A DNA stretch of 64,000 nt from Coriaria nepalensis (GCA_027186245.1 CP114482.1:29965209-30029208), one strand, 5' to 3'. Shown: positions 49,404 through 62,561, numbered from the stretch's first letter. Numbers and translations: made by a program. The notes: generated by a model from the letters alone, not told the origin.

Positions 49404-50663
49404 CAAGTTATGTAAGAAAATAATGTTTGAAGGTCGAAAATAGAATTCGTTCGAATTAATTGAGAATGATTTCAAGACTAGAAGAGACTCACTGACATGA
49501 CTTTAAGGCTAAACAAATGCATTGTTGCCTACAATAGATCAACTGCAAGTTATGCACGAAAGTCATGTTTAATTGCCGAATTTCATACGAAGTGATTTAG
49601 AATGATTTACTGACTAAAAGAGACGCAAAAATATGACTTTAAGGCTAAAAAAATGCATAGTTGCCATCAATAGATCAATTGCAAATTATGCATGAAAGTC
49701 GCGTTCTAAATGCAAAAAGAGAATTGGATCGAAGTGCCTTCAAACAATTTAATGATTGAAAAGACTGAGTGATATGCTTTTTCATGTTAAAATAATGCAT
49801 TGTTCTTTTCAATAGATTAATTACAAGTTATGTAAGAAAATAATATTTGAAGGGCGAAAATAGAATTCCTTCGAACTAATTTAGACTGATTTAATGACTA
49901 GAAGAGACTCAGTGACATGACTTTAAGGCTAAACAAATGCATTGTTGCCTACAATAGATCAACTGCAAGTTATGCACGAAAGTCGTGCTTAATTGCTGAA
50001 TTTTGATACGAAGTGATTTAGAATGATTTACTGAATAAAAGAGACGCAAAAATATGACTTTAAGGCTAAAAAAATGCATAGTTGCCATCAATAGATCAAT
50101 TGCAAATTATGCATGAAAGTCGCGTTCTAAATGCAAAAAGAGAATTTGTTTGAAGTTCCTTCAAACAATTTAATGATTGAAATGACTGAGTGATATGTTT
50201 TTTAATGCTAAAATAATGCATTGTTGTCTTCAATAGATTAATTACAAGTTATGTATGAAAATAATATTTGAAGGGCGAAAATAGAATTCGTTCGAACTAA
50301 TTTAGAATGATTTAATGACTAGAAGAGACTCAGTGACATGAATTTAAGGCTAAAGAAATTCATTGTTGCCTATAATAGATCAACTGCAAGTTATGCACGA
50401 AAGTCATGTTTAAATGCCGAATTTCATACGAAGTGATTTAGAATGATTTACTGACTAAAAGAGACGCAAAAATATGACTTGAAAGCTAAAAAATGCATAG
50501 TTGCCATCAATAGATCAATTGCAAGTTGTGCACGAAAGTCGCGTTTTAAATGCAAAAAGAGAATTGGTTCGAAGTTCCTTCAAACAATTTAATGATTGAA
50601 AAGACTGAGTGATATGCTTTTTAATGCTAAAATAATGCATTGTTGTCTTCAATAGATTAATTA

Positions 50664-50947
50664 CAAGTTATGTAAGAAAATAATATTTGAAGGGCGAAAA
50701 TAGAATTCGTTCGAACTAATTTAGAATGATTTAATGACTAGAAGAGACTCAGTGACATGACTTTAAGGCGAAACAAATGCATTGTTGCCTATAATAGATC
50801 AACTGCAAGTTATGCATGAAAGTCGCGCTTTAAATACAAAACGGGAATTGGATCGAAGTGCCTTCAAACAATTTAATGATTGAAAAGACTGAGTGATATG
50901 CTTTTTATTGCAAAAATAATGCAACGTTGTCTTCAATAGATTAATTA
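50664..50947 (+). repeat. A-C unit lacking B, 284 bp (paralog of 45191)
   Basis: This has the same GTCGCGCTTTAAATACAAAA and CGGGAATTGG marks as 45191-45474, at an offset of 5473 bp. One difference is CTTTAAGGCGAAAC in A. Confidence 0.9.
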
Positions 50948-51367
50948 CAAGTTATGTAAGAAAATAATATTTGAAGGGCGAAAATAGAATTCGTTCGAAC
51001 TAATTTAGAATGATTTAATGATTAGAAGAGACTCAGTGACATGACTTTAAGGCTAAGCAAATGCATTGTTGCCTACAATAGATCAACTGCAAGTTATGCA
51101 CGAAAGTCATGTTCAATTGCCGAATTTCATACGAAGTGATTTAGAATGATTTACTGACTAAAAGAGACGCAAAAATATGACTTTAAGGCTAAAAAAATGC
51201 ATAGTTGCCATCAATAGATCAATTGCAAATTATGCATGAAAGTCGCGTTCTAAATGCAAAAAGAGAATTGGATCGAAGTGCCTTCAAACAATTTAATGAT
51301 CGAAAAGACTGAGTGATATGCTTTTTCATGTTAAAATAATGCATTGTTGTCTTCAATAGATTAATTA

Positions 51368-51651
51368 CAAGTTATGTAAGAAAATCATATTTGAAGGGCG
51401 AAGATAGAATTCGTTCGAACTAATTTAGAATGATTTAATGACTAGAAGAGACTCAGTGACATGACTTTAAGACAAAACAAATGCATTGTTGCCTATAATA
51501 GATCAACTGCAAGTTATGCACGAAAGTCGTGTTTTAAATACAAAACGGGAATTGGTTCGAAGTGCCTTCAAACAATTTAATGATTGAAAAGACTGAGTGA
51601 TATGCTTTTTATTGCTAAAATAATGCAATGTTGTCTTCAATAGATTAATTA
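51368..51651 (+). repeat. A-C unit lacking B, 284 bp (hybrid of two A-C types)
   Basis: Monomer A has the GCGAAGATAG and TTTAAGACAAAAC marks of the 46316 type. Monomer C has GTCGTGTTTTAAATACAAAA and CGGGAATTGG, which combines the 46316 type (GTCGTG) with the 45191 type (ATACAAAACGGG). It looks like an exchange product between two A-C units. Confidence 0.85.
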
Positions 51652-52492
51652 CAAGTTATGTAAGAAAATAATGTTTGAAGGGCGAAAATAGAATTCGTTC
51701 GAACTAATTTAGACTGATTTAATGACTAGAAGAGACTCAGTGACATGACTTTAAGGCTAAACAAATGCATTGTTGCCTACAATAGATCAACTGCAAGTTA
51801 TGCACGAAAGTCGTGTTTAATTGCCGAATTTTGATACGAAGTGATTTAGAATGACTTACTGACTAAAAGAGACGCAAAAATATGACTTTAAGGCTAAAAA
51901 AATGCATAGTTGCCATCAATAGATCAATTGCAAATTATGCATGAAAGTCGCGTTTTAAATGCAAAAAGAGAATTGGTTCGAAGTTCCTTCAAACAATTTA
52001 ATGATTGAAAAGACTGAGTGATATGCTTTTTAATGCTAAAATAATGCATTGTTGTCTTCAATAGATTAATTACAAGTTATGTAAGAAAATAATATTTGAA
52101 GGGCGAAAATAGAATTCGTTCGAACTAATTTAGAATGATTTAATGACTAGAAGAGACTCAGTGACATGACTTTAAGGCTAAACAAATGCATTGTTGCCTA
52201 CAATAGATCAACTGCAAGTTATGCACGAAAGTCATGTTTAATTGCTGAATTTCATACGAAGTGATTTAGAATGATTTACTGACTAAAAGAGACGCAAAAA
52301 TATGACTTTAAGGCTAAAAAAATGCATAGTTGCCATCAATAGATCAATTGCAAATTATGCATGAAAGTCGCGTTCCAAATGCAAAAAGAGAATTGGATCG
52401 AAGTGCCTTCAAACAATTTAATGATCGAAAAGACTGAGTGACATGCTTTTTCATGTTAAAATAATGCAGTGTTGTCTTCAATAGATTAATTA

Positions 52493-52776
52493 CAAGTTAT
52501 GTAAGAAAATAATATTTGAAGGGCGAAGATAGAATTCGTTCGAACTAATTTAGAATGATTTAATGACTAGAAGAGACTCAGTGACATGACTTTAAGACTA
52601 AACAAATGCATTGTTGCCTATAATAGATCAACTGCAAGTTATGCACGAAAGTCGCGTTTTAAATGCAAAAAGAGAATTGGTTCGAAGTGCCTTCAAACAA
52701 TTTAATGATTGAAAAGACTGAGTGATATGGTTTTTATTGCTAAAATAATGCAATGTTGTCTTCAATAGATTAATTA
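52493..52776 (+). repeat. A-C unit lacking B, 284 bp (paralog of 46316)
   Basis: This lies at an offset of 6177 bp from 46316, with the GCGAAGATAG and TTTAAGACTAAAC marks, but with an ordinary C (CGCGTTTTAAATGC). It is the last A-C unit in the window. Confidence 0.9.
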
Positions 52777-54876
52777 CAAGTTATGTAAGAAAATAATGTT
52801 TGAAGGGCGAAAATAGAATTCGTTCGAATAAGTTTAGAATGATTTCATGACTAGAAGAGACTCAGTGACATGACTTTAAGGCTAAACAAATGCATTGTTG
52901 CCTAAAGTAGACCAACTGCAAGTTATGCACGAAAGTCAAGTTTAGTTGCCGAATTTCATACGAAGTGATTTAGAATGATTTACTGACTAAAAGAGACGCA
53001 AAAATATGACTTTAAGGCTAAAAAATTGCATAGTTGCCATCAATAGATCAATTGCAAATTATGCATGAAAGTCGCGTTCTAAATGCAAAAAGAGAATTGG
53101 ATCGAAGTGCCTTCGAACAATTTAATGATTGAAAAGACTGAGTGATATGCTTTTTCATGTTAAAATAATGCATTGTTGTCTTCAATAGATTAATTACAAG
53201 TTATGTAAGAAAATAATATTTGAAGGGCGAAAATAGAATTCGTTTGAACTAATTTAGAATGATTTAATGACTAGAAGAGACTCAGTGACATGAATTTAAG
53301 GCTAAACAAATGCACTGTTGCCTATAATAGATCAACTGCAAGTTCTGCACGAAAGTCAGGTTTAAATGGTGAATTTCATACGAAGTGATTTAGAATGATT
53401 TACTGAATAAAAGAGACGCAAAAATATGACTTTAAGGCTAAAAAAATGCATAATTGCCATCAATAGATCAATTGCAAATTATGCATGAAAGTCGCGTTTT
53501 AAATGCAAAAAGAGAATTGGTTTGAAGTTCCTTCAAACAATTTAATGATTGAAAAGACTGAGTGATATGCTTTTTAATGCTAAAATAATGCATTGTTGTC
53601 TTCAATAGATTAATTACAAGTTATGTTAGAAAATAATATTTGAAGGGCGAAAATAGAATTCGTTCGAACTAATTTAGAATGATTTAATGACTAGAAGAGA
53701 CTCAGTGACATGAATTTAAGGCTAAAGAAATTCATTGTTGCCTATAATATAGATCAACTGCAAGTTATGCACGAAAGTCATGTTTGAATGCCGAATTTCA
53801 TACGAAGTGATTTAGAATGATTTACTGACTAAAAGAGACGCAAAAATATGACGTGAACGCTAAAAAACGCATAGTTGCCATCAATAGATCAATTGCAAAT
53901 AATGCACGAAAGTCGCGTTTTAAATGCAAAAAGGGAATTCGTTCGAAGTGCCTTCAAACAATTTAATGATTGAAAAGACTGAGTGATATGCTTTTTATTG
54001 CTAAAATAATGCAATGTTGTCTTCAATAGATTAATTACAAGTTACGTAAGAAAATAATGTTTGAAGGGCGAAAATAGAATTCGTTCGAATTAATTTAGAA
54101 TGATTTCATGACTAGAAGAGACTCAGTGACATGACTTTAAGGCTAAACAAATGCATTGTTGCCTACAATAGATCAACTGCAAGGTATGCACGAAAGTAAT
54201 GTTTAATTGCCGAATTTCATACGAAGTGATTTAGAATGATTTACTGAATAAAAGACACGCAAAAATATGACTTTAAGGCTAAAAAAATGCATAGTTCCCA
54301 TCAATAGATCAATTGCAAATTATGCATGAAAGTCGCGTTTTAAATGCAAAAAGAGAATTGGTTAGAACTTCCTTCAAACAATTTAATGATTGAAAAGACT
54401 GAGTGATATACTTTTTCATGTTAAAATAATGCATTGTTGTCTTCAATAGATTAATTACAAGTTATGTAAGAAAATAATATTTGAAGGGCGAAAATAGAAT
54501 TCGTTCGAACTAATTTAGAACGATTTAGTGACTAGAAGAGACTCAGTGACATGAATTTAAGGCTAAACAAACGCATTGTTGCCTATAATAGATCAACTGC
54601 AAGTTATGCACGAAACTCATGTTTAAATGCTGAATTTCATACGAAATGATTTAGAATGATTTACTGACTAAAAGAGACGCAAAAATATGACCTGAACGCT
54701 AAAAAATGCATAATTGCCATCAATAGATCAATTGCAAGTTGTGCACGAAAGTCGCGTTTTAAATACAAAAAGAGAATTGGTTAGAAGTGCCTTCAAACAA
54801 TTTACTGATTCAAAAGACTGAGTCATATGCTTTTTAATGCTAAAATAATGCATTGTTGTCTTCAATAGATTAATTA

Positions 54877-55432
54877 CAAGTTATGTAAGAAAATAATGTT
54901 TGAAGGGCGAAAATAGAATTCGTTCGAAATAATTTAGAATGATTTAATGACTAGAAGAGACTCAGTGACATGAATTTAAGGCTAAACAAATGCATTGTTG
55001 CCTATAATAGATCAACTGCTAGTTATGCACGAAAGTCATGTTTAATTGCCGAATTTCTTACGAAGTGATTTAGAATAATTTACTGAATAAAAGAGACCCA
55101 AAAATATGACTTTAAGGCTAAACAAATGCATTGTTGCCTACAATAGATCAACTGCAAGTTATGCACGAAAGTCATGTTTAATTGCCGAATTTCATACGAA
55201 GTGATTTAGAATGATTTACTGACTAAAAGAGACGCAAAAATATGACTTTAAGGCTAAAAAAATGGATAGTTGCCATCAATAGATCAATTGCAAATTATGC
55301 ACGAAAGTCGCGTTTTGAATGCAAAAAGAGAATTGGTTCGAAGTGCCTTCAAACAATTTAATGATTGAAAAGACTGAGTGATATGCTTTTTATTGCTAAA
55401 ATAATGCAATGTTGTCTTCAATAGATTAATTA
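54877..55432 (+). repeat. 556-bp unit with a B/A hybrid monomer
   Basis: The order is A (54877-55018), hybrid (55019-55154), B (55155-55290) and C (55291-55432). The hybrid begins as B (GTCATGTTTAATTGCCG, TTTACTGAATAAAAGAGACC) and changes within GACTTTAAGGCTAAA (about 55108-55122) to the end of A (CAAATGCATTGTTGCC, TACAATAGATCAACTG). The unit at 62981 matches it with the same CTGCTAGTTATG and GAGACCCAAAA marks but lacks the extra 136 bp, so it is probably close to the unrearranged form. This is the only join I found away from the monomer-opening box. Confidence 0.85.
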
Positions 55433-58369
55433 CAAGTTATGTAACAAAACAATGTTTGAAGGGCGAAAATAGAATTCGTTCGAATTAATTTAGAATGATT
55501 TCATGACTAGAAGAGACTCAATGACATGACTTTAAGGCTAAACAAATGCAATGTTGCCTTCAATAGATCAACTGCAAGTTATGCACGAAAGTCATGTTTA
55601 AATGCCGAATTTCATACGAAGTGATTTAGAATGATTTACTGACTAAAAGAGACGCAAAAATATGACTTTAAGGCTAAAAAAATGCATAGTTGCCATCAAT
55701 AGATCAATTGCAAATTATGCATGAAAGTCGCGTTCTAAATGCAAAAAGAGAATTGGATCGAAGTGCCTTCAAACAATTTAATGATTGAAAAGACTGAGTG
55801 ATATGCTTTTTAATGCTAAAATAATGCATTGTTGTGTTCAATAGATTAATTACAAGTTATGTAAGAAAATAATGTTTGAAGGGCGAAAATAGAATTCGTT
55901 CGAAATAATTTAGAATGATTTAATGACTAGAAGAGACTCAGTGACATGATTTTAAGGCTAAATAAATGCATTGTTGCCATCAATCGATCACCTGTAAGTT
56001 ATGCATGAAAGTCATGTTTAAATGCCGAATTTCATACGAAGTGATTTAGAATGATTTACTGACTCAAAAAGACGCAAAAATATGACTTGAACGCTAAAAA
56101 ATGGATAGTTGCCATCAATAGATCAATTGCAAGTTGTGCGCGAAAGTCGCGTTTTAAATGCAAAAAGAGAATTGGTTCGAAGTGCCTTCAAACAATTTAA
56201 TGATTTAAAAGACTGAGTGATATTCTTTTTAATGCTAAAATAATGCATTGTTGTCTTCAATAGATTAATTACAAGTTATGTAAGAAAATAATATTTGAAG
56301 GGCGAAAATAGAGTTCGTTCGAACTAATTTAGAATGATTTAATGACTAGAAAAGACTCAGTGACATGACTTTAAGGCTAAACAAATGCATTGTTGCCTAT
56401 AATAGATCAACTGCCAGTTATGCACGAAAGTCATGTTTAAATGCCGAATTTCATACGAAATGATTTAGAATGATTTACTGACTAAAAAAGACGCAAAAAT
56501 ATGACTTTAAGGCTAAAAAAATGCATAGTTGCCATCAATAGATCAATTGCAAATTATGCATGAAGGTGGCGTTCTATATGCAAAAAGGGACTTGGTTCGA
56601 AGTGCCTTCAAACAATTTAATTATTGAAAAGACTGAGTGATATGCTTTTTAATGCTAAAATAATGCATTGTTGTCTTCAATAGATTAATTACAAGTTATG
56701 GAAGAAAATAATGTTTGAAGGACAAAAATAGAATTCGTTCGAAATAATTTAGAATGATTTAATTACTAGAAGAGACTCAGTGACATGACTTTAAGGCTAA
56801 ACAAATGCATTATTGCCATCAATCGATCAAGTGCAAGTTATGCACGAAAGTCATGTTTAATTGCCGAATTTCATACCAAGTGATTTAGAATGATTTACTG
56901 ACTAAAAGAGACGCAAAAATATGACTTGAACGCTAAAAAATGCCTAGTTGCCATCAATAGATCAATTGCAAGTTATGCACGAAAGTCGCGTTTTATATGC
57001 AAAAAGAGAATTGGTTCGAAGTGCCTTCAAACAATTTAATGATTCAAAAGACTGAGTGATATGCTTTTTAATGCTAAAATAATGCATTGTTGTCTTCAAT
57101 AGATTAATTACAAGTTATGTAAGAAAATAATATTTGAAGGGCGAAAATAGATTTCGTTCGAACTAATTTAGAATGATTTAATGACTAGAAAAGACTCAGT
57201 GACATGACTTTAAGGCTAAACAAATGCATTGTTGCCTATAATAGATCAACTGCAAGTTATGCACGAAAGTCATGTTTAAATGCCGAATTTCATACGAAAT
57301 GATTTAGAATGATTTACTGACTAAAAAAGACGCAAAAATATGACTTTAAGGCTAAAAAAATGCATAGTTGCCATCAATAGATCAATTGCAAATTATGCAT
57401 GAAGGTGGCGTTCTATATGCAAAAAGAGACTTGGTTCGAAGTGCCTTCAAACAATTTAATTATTGAAAAGACTGAGTGATATGCTTTTTAATGCTAAAAT
57501 AATGCATTGTTGTCTTCAATAGATTAATTACAAGTTATGGAAGAAAATAATATTTGAAGGGCGAAAATAGAATTCGTTTGAACTAATTTAGAATGATTTA
57601 ATGACTAGAAAAGACTCAGTGACATGACTTTAAGGCTAAACAAATGCATTGTTGCCTATAATAGATCAACTGCAAGTTATGCACGAAAGTCATGTTTAAA
57701 TGCCGAATTTCATACGAAATGATTTAGAATGATTTACTGACTAAAAAAGACGCAAAAATATGACTTTAAGGCTAAAAAAATGCATAGTTGCCATCAATAG
57801 ATCAATTGCAAATTATGCATGAAGGTGGCGTTCTATATGCAAAAAGAGACTTGGTTCGAAGTGCCTTCAAACAATTTAATTATTGAAAAGACTGAGTGAT
57901 ATGCTTTTTAATGCTAAAATAATGCATTGTTGTCTTCAATAGATTAATTACAAGTTATGGAAGAAAATAATGTTTGAAGGACGAAAATAGAATTCGTTCG
58001 AAATAATTTAGAATGATTTAATTACTAGAAGAGACTCAGTGACATGACTTTATGGCTAAATAAATGCGTTGTTTCCTTCAGTAGATCAAGTGCATGTTAT
58101 AGACGAAAGTCATGTTTAATTGCCGAATTTCATACGAAATGATTTAGAATGATTTACTGACTAAAAGAGACGCAAAAATATGACTTGAACGCTAAAAAAT
58201 GCCTAGTTGCCATCAATAAATCAATTGCAAGTTATGCACGAAAGTCGCGTTTTAAATGCAAAAAGAGAATTGGTTCGAAGTGCCTTCAAACAATTTAATG
58301 ATTGAAAAGACTGAGTGATATGCTTTTTATTGCTAAAATAATGCAATGTTGTCTTCAATAGATTAATTA
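55433..58369 (+). repeat. Seven trimer units, with a unit doubled at 57111 and 57531
   Basis: Units begin at 55433, 55853, 56272, 56692, 57111, 57531 and 57951. The units at 57111-57530 and 57531-57950 are near-identical tandem copies with GACTAGAAAAGACTC, GACTAAAAAAGACGC, GAAGGTGGCGTTCTATATGC and TTTAATTATTG. The same type also stands at 56272, 839 bp before 57111. The mark GAAGGTGGCG does not occur to the left of 56.5 kb as far as I saw, and returns at about 59500 and 61596. Confidence 0.85.
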
Positions 58370-60465
58370 CAAGTTATGTAAGAAAATAATGTTTGAAGGG
58401 CGAAAATAGAATTCGTTCGAATTAATTTAGAGTGATTTCATGACTACAAGAGACTCAGTGACATGACTTTAAGGCTAAACAAATGCATTGTTGCCCTCAA
58501 TAGATCAACTGCAAGTTATGCACGAAAGTCATGTTTAAAGGCCGAATTTCGTTCGAAGTGATTTAGAATGATTTACTGACTAAAATAGACCCAAAAATAT
58601 GACTTTAAGGCTAAAAAATGCATAGTTGCCTTCAATAGATCAATTGCAAGTTATGCACGAAAGTCGCGTTCTAAATGCAAAAAGAGAATTGGATCGAAGT
58701 GCTTTCAAACAATTTAATGATTGAAAAGACTGAGTGATATGCTTTTTGATGCTAAAATAATGCATTGTTGTCTTCAATAGATTAATTACAAGTCATGTAA
58801 GAAAATAATGTTTGAGGGGCGAAAATAGAATTCGTTCGAAATAATTTAGAATGATTTAATGACTAGAAGAGACTCAGTGACATGACTTTAGGCTAAACAA
58901 ATGCATTGTTGCCTTCAATAGATCAACTGCAAGTTATGCACGAAAGTCATGTTTAATTGCCGAATTTCATACGAAGTGATTTAGAATGATTTACTGACTA
59001 AAAGACACGCAAAAATATGACTTTATGGCTAAAAAAATGCATAGTTGCCATTAATAGATCAATTGCAAATTATGCATGAAAGTCGCGTTTTAAATGCAAA
59101 AAGAGAATTGGTTTGAAGTGCCTTCAAACGATTTAATGATTAAAAAGACTGAGTGATATGCTTTTTATTGCTAAAATAATGCAATGTTGTCTTCAATAGA
59201 TTAATTACAAGTTATGTAAGAAAATAATGTTTGAAGGGTGAAAATAGAATTCGTTCGAATTAATTTAGAAGGATTTCATGACTAGAAGAGACTCAGTGAC
59301 ATGACTTTAAGGCTAAACAAATGCATTGTTGCCTACAATAGATCAACTGCAAGTTATGCACGAAAGTCATGTTTAAATGCCGAATTTCATACGAAGTGAT
59401 TTAAAATGATTTACTGACTAAAAAAGACGCAAAAATATGACATTAAGGCTAAAAAAATGCATAGTGGCCATCAATAGATCAATTGCAAATTATGCATGAA
59501 GGTGGCGTTCTAAATGCAAAAAGGGACTTGGTTCGAAGTGCCTTCAAACGATTTAATTATTGAAAAGACTGAGTGATATGCTTTTTAATGCTAAAATAAT
59601 GCAATGTTGTCTTCAATAGATTAATTACAAGTTATGTAAGAAAATAATGTTTGAAGGGCGAAAATAGAATTCGTTCGAATTAATTTAGAATGATTTAATG
59701 ACTAAAAGAGACTCAGTGACATGAATTTAAGGCTAAACAAATGCATTGTTGCCTACAATAGATCAACTGCAAGTTACGCACGAAAGTCATGTTTAAAGGC
59801 CGAATTTCGTTCGAAGTGATTTAGAATGATTTACTGACTAAAATAGACCCAAAAATATGACTTTAAGGCTAAAAAATGCATAGTTGCCATCAATAGATCA
59901 ATTGCAAGTTATGCACGAAAGTCGCGTTTTAAATGCAAAAGGAGAATTGGTTCGAAGTGCCTTCAAACAATTTAATGATTCAAAAGACTGAGTGATATGC
60001 TTTTTAATGCTAAAATAATGCATTGTTGTCTTCAATAGATTAATTACAAGTTATGTAAGAAAATAATGTTTGAAGGGCGAAAATAGAATTCGTTCGAATT
60101 AATTTGGAATGATTTCATGACTACAAGAGACTCAGTGACATGAATTTAAGGCTAAACAAATGCATTGTTGCCTATAATAGATCAACTGCTAGTTATGCAC
60201 GAAAGTCATGTTTAAATGCCGAATTTCATACGAAGTGATTTAGAATGATTTACTGACTAAAAAAGACGCAAAAATATGACTTGAACGCTAAAAAATGCAT
60301 AGTTGCCATCAATAGATCAATTGCAAGTTAAGCACGAAAGTCGCGTTTTAAATGCAAAAAGAGAATTGGTTCGAAGTGGCTTCAAACAATTTAATGATTG
60401 AAAAGACTGAGTGATAGGCTTTTTATTGCTAAAATAATGCAATGTTGTCTTCAATAGATTAATTA
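58370..60465 (+). repeat. 2096-bp five-unit higher-order repeat, copy 1
   Basis: Five units repeat 2096 bp later. Marks are GGCCGAATTTCGTTCGAAG (near 58541 and 59799), TGACTTTAGGCTAAAC with a two-base loss (near 58882), GAAGGGTGAAAATAG with TTTAGAAGGATTTC (near 59234), GAAGGTGGCGTTC (near 59500) and TTAAGCACGAAAG (near 60328). The first and fourth units share the GTTCG change in B, which gives B a copy of the TTCGTTCGAA stretch normally seen in A. Confidence 0.9.
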
Positions 60466-62561
60466 CAAGTTATGTAAGAAAATAATGTTTGAAGGGCGAA
60501 AATAGAATTCGTTCGAATTAATTTAGAGTGATTTCATGACTACAAGAGACTCAGTGACATGACTTTAAGGCTAAACAAATGCATTGTTGCCCTCAATAGA
60601 TCAACTGCAAGTTATGCACGAAAGTCATGTTTAAAGGCCGAATTTCGTTCGAAGTGATTTAGAATGATTTACTGACTAAAATAGACCCAAAAATATGACT
60701 TTAAGGCTAAAAAATGCATAGTTGCCATCAATAGATCAATTGCAAGTTATGCACGAAAGTCGCGTTCTAAATGCAAAAAGAGAATTGGATCGAAGTGCTT
60801 TCAAACAATTTAATGATTGAAAAGACTGAGTGATATGCTTTTTGATGCTAAAATAATGCATTGTTGTCTTCAATAGATTAATTACAAGTCATGTAAGAAA
60901 ATAATGTTTGAGGGGCGAAAATAGAATTCGTTCGAAATAATTAAGAATGATTTAATGACTAGAAGAGACTCAGTGACATGACTTTAGGCTAAACAAATGC
61001 ATTGTTGCCTTCAATAGATCAACTGCAAGTTATGCACGAAAGTCATGTTTAATTGCCGAATTTCATACGAAGTGATTTAGAATGATTTACTGACTAAAAG
61101 ACACGCAAAAATATGACTTGATGGCTAAAAAAATGCATAGTTGCCATTAATAGATCAATTGCAAATTATGCATGAAAGTCGCGTTTTAAATGCAAAAAGA
61201 GAATTGGTTTGAAGTGCCTTCAAACGATTTAATGATTAAAAAGACTGAGTGATATGCTTTTTATTGCTAAAATAATGCAATGTTGTCTTCAATAGATTAA
61301 TTACAAGTTATGTAAGAAAATAATGTTTGAAGGGTGAAAATAGAATTCGTTCGAATTAATTTAGAAGGATTTCATGACTAGAAGAGACTCAGTGACATGA
61401 CTTTAAGGCTAAACAAATGCATTGTTGCCTACAATAGATCAACTGCAAGTTATGCACGAAAGTCATGTTTAAATGCCGAATTTCATACGAAGTGATTTAA
61501 AATGATTTACTGACTAAAAAAGACGCAAAAATATGACATTAAGGCTAAAAAAATGCATAGTGGCCATCAATAGATCAATTGCAAATTATGCATGAAGGTG
61601 GCGTTCTAAATGCAAAAAGGGACTTGGTTCGAAGTGCCTTCAAACGATTTAATTATTGAAAAGACTGAGTGATATGCTTTTTAATGCTAAAATAATGCAA
61701 TGTTGTCTTCAATAGATTAATTACAAGTTATGTAAGAAAATAATGTTTGAAGGGCGAAAATAGAATTCGTTCGAATTAATTTAGAATGATTTAATGACTA
61801 AAAGAGACTCAGTGACATGAATTTAAGGCTAAACAAATGCATTGTTGCCTACAATAGATCAACTGCAAGTTACGCACGAAAGTCATGTTTAAAGGCCGAA
61901 TTTCGTTCGAAGTGATTTAGAATGATTTACTGACTAAAATAGACCCAAAAATATGACTTTAAGGCTAAAAAATGCATAGTTGCCATCAATAGATCAATTG
62001 CAAGTTATGCACGAAAGTCGCGTTTTAAATGCAAAAGGAGAATTGGTTCGAAGTGCCTTCAAACAATTTAATGATTCAAAAGACTGAGTGATATGCTTTT
62101 TAATGCTAAAATAATGCATTGTTGTCTTCAATAGATTAATTACAAGTTATGTAAGAAAATAATGTTTGAAGGGCGAAAATAGAATTCGTTCGAATTAATT
62201 TGGAATGATTTCATGACTACAAGAGACTCAGTGACATGAATTTAAGGCTAAACAAATGCATTGTTGCCTATAATAGATCAACTGCTAGTTATGCACGAAA
62301 GTCATGTTTAAATGCCGAATTTCATACGAAGTGATTTAGAATGATTTACTGACTAAAAAAGACGCAAAAATATGACTTGAACGCTAAAAAATGCATAGTT
62401 GCCATCAATAGATCAATTGCAAGTTAAGCACGAAAGTCGCGTTTTAAATGCAAAAAGAGAATTGGTTCGAAGTGGCTTCAAACAATTTAATGATTGAAAA
62501 GACTGAGTGATAGGCTTTTTATTGCTAAAATAATGCAATGTTGTCTTCAATAGATTAATTA
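60466..62561 (+). repeat. 2096-bp five-unit higher-order repeat, copy 2
   Basis: This is the tandem copy of 58370-60465 at an offset of 2096 bp, with all the same marks (GGCCGAATTTCGTTCG near 60637 and 61895, TTTAGGCTAAAC near 60982, TTAAGCACGAAAG near 62424). Differences are single bases, for example GACTTGATGGC against GACTTTATGGC near 61116 and ATTAAGAATG against TTTAGAATG near 60941. Confidence 0.9.

Larger units (their letters stand above)
44351..50947 (+). repeat. Higher-order repeat of 5473 bp, with inner exchange
   Basis: The segment 44351-45474 recurs at about 49824-50947 at an offset of 5473 bp. Shared marks are GACTGATTTAATG, GAATTTTGATACG, GAAATGACTGAG, TATGTATGAAAATAA, AAAGAAATTCATTG and the 45191/50664 A-C pair. 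Between them lie segments related to the large copy 2: 48.0-48.6 kb resembles 41.7-42.4 kb, and 48.65-49.1 kb resembles 43.9-44.35 kb (the A-rich variant GGCGAAAAAAAATTCG at 43961 and 48730, offset 4769). The region is a patchwork of earlier units; 5473 bp fits eleven full units plus three 284-bp units. Confidence 0.8.
45475..54200 (+). repeat. 6177-bp repeat relation, 45.5-48.0 kb with 51.7-54.2 kb
   Basis: From 45475 and 51652 onward the two segments match at an offset of 6177 bp. The marks are GAATTTTGATACG (about 45653 and 51830), TTTAATGATCG (46240 and 52417), the A-C units 46316 and 52493, AGGTTTAAATGGTGAATTTC (about 47181 and 53358) and the two-base gain CCTATAATATAGATC (about 47564 and 53741). 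The segment 50948-51651 is a further partial copy of 45896-46599 (offset 5052), so this stretch exists three times. Confidence 0.8.

Noticed and set aside
49909..50091. A second minus-strand frame with almost the same 60 residues
   Set aside because: It is the copy of the first at an offset of 5473 bp, produced by block duplication. Similarity of the two peptides reflects copied DNA, not selection on protein. The related units near 45653 and 51830 have the same one-base gain but keep GACTAAAAG, so a TAG closes the frame.
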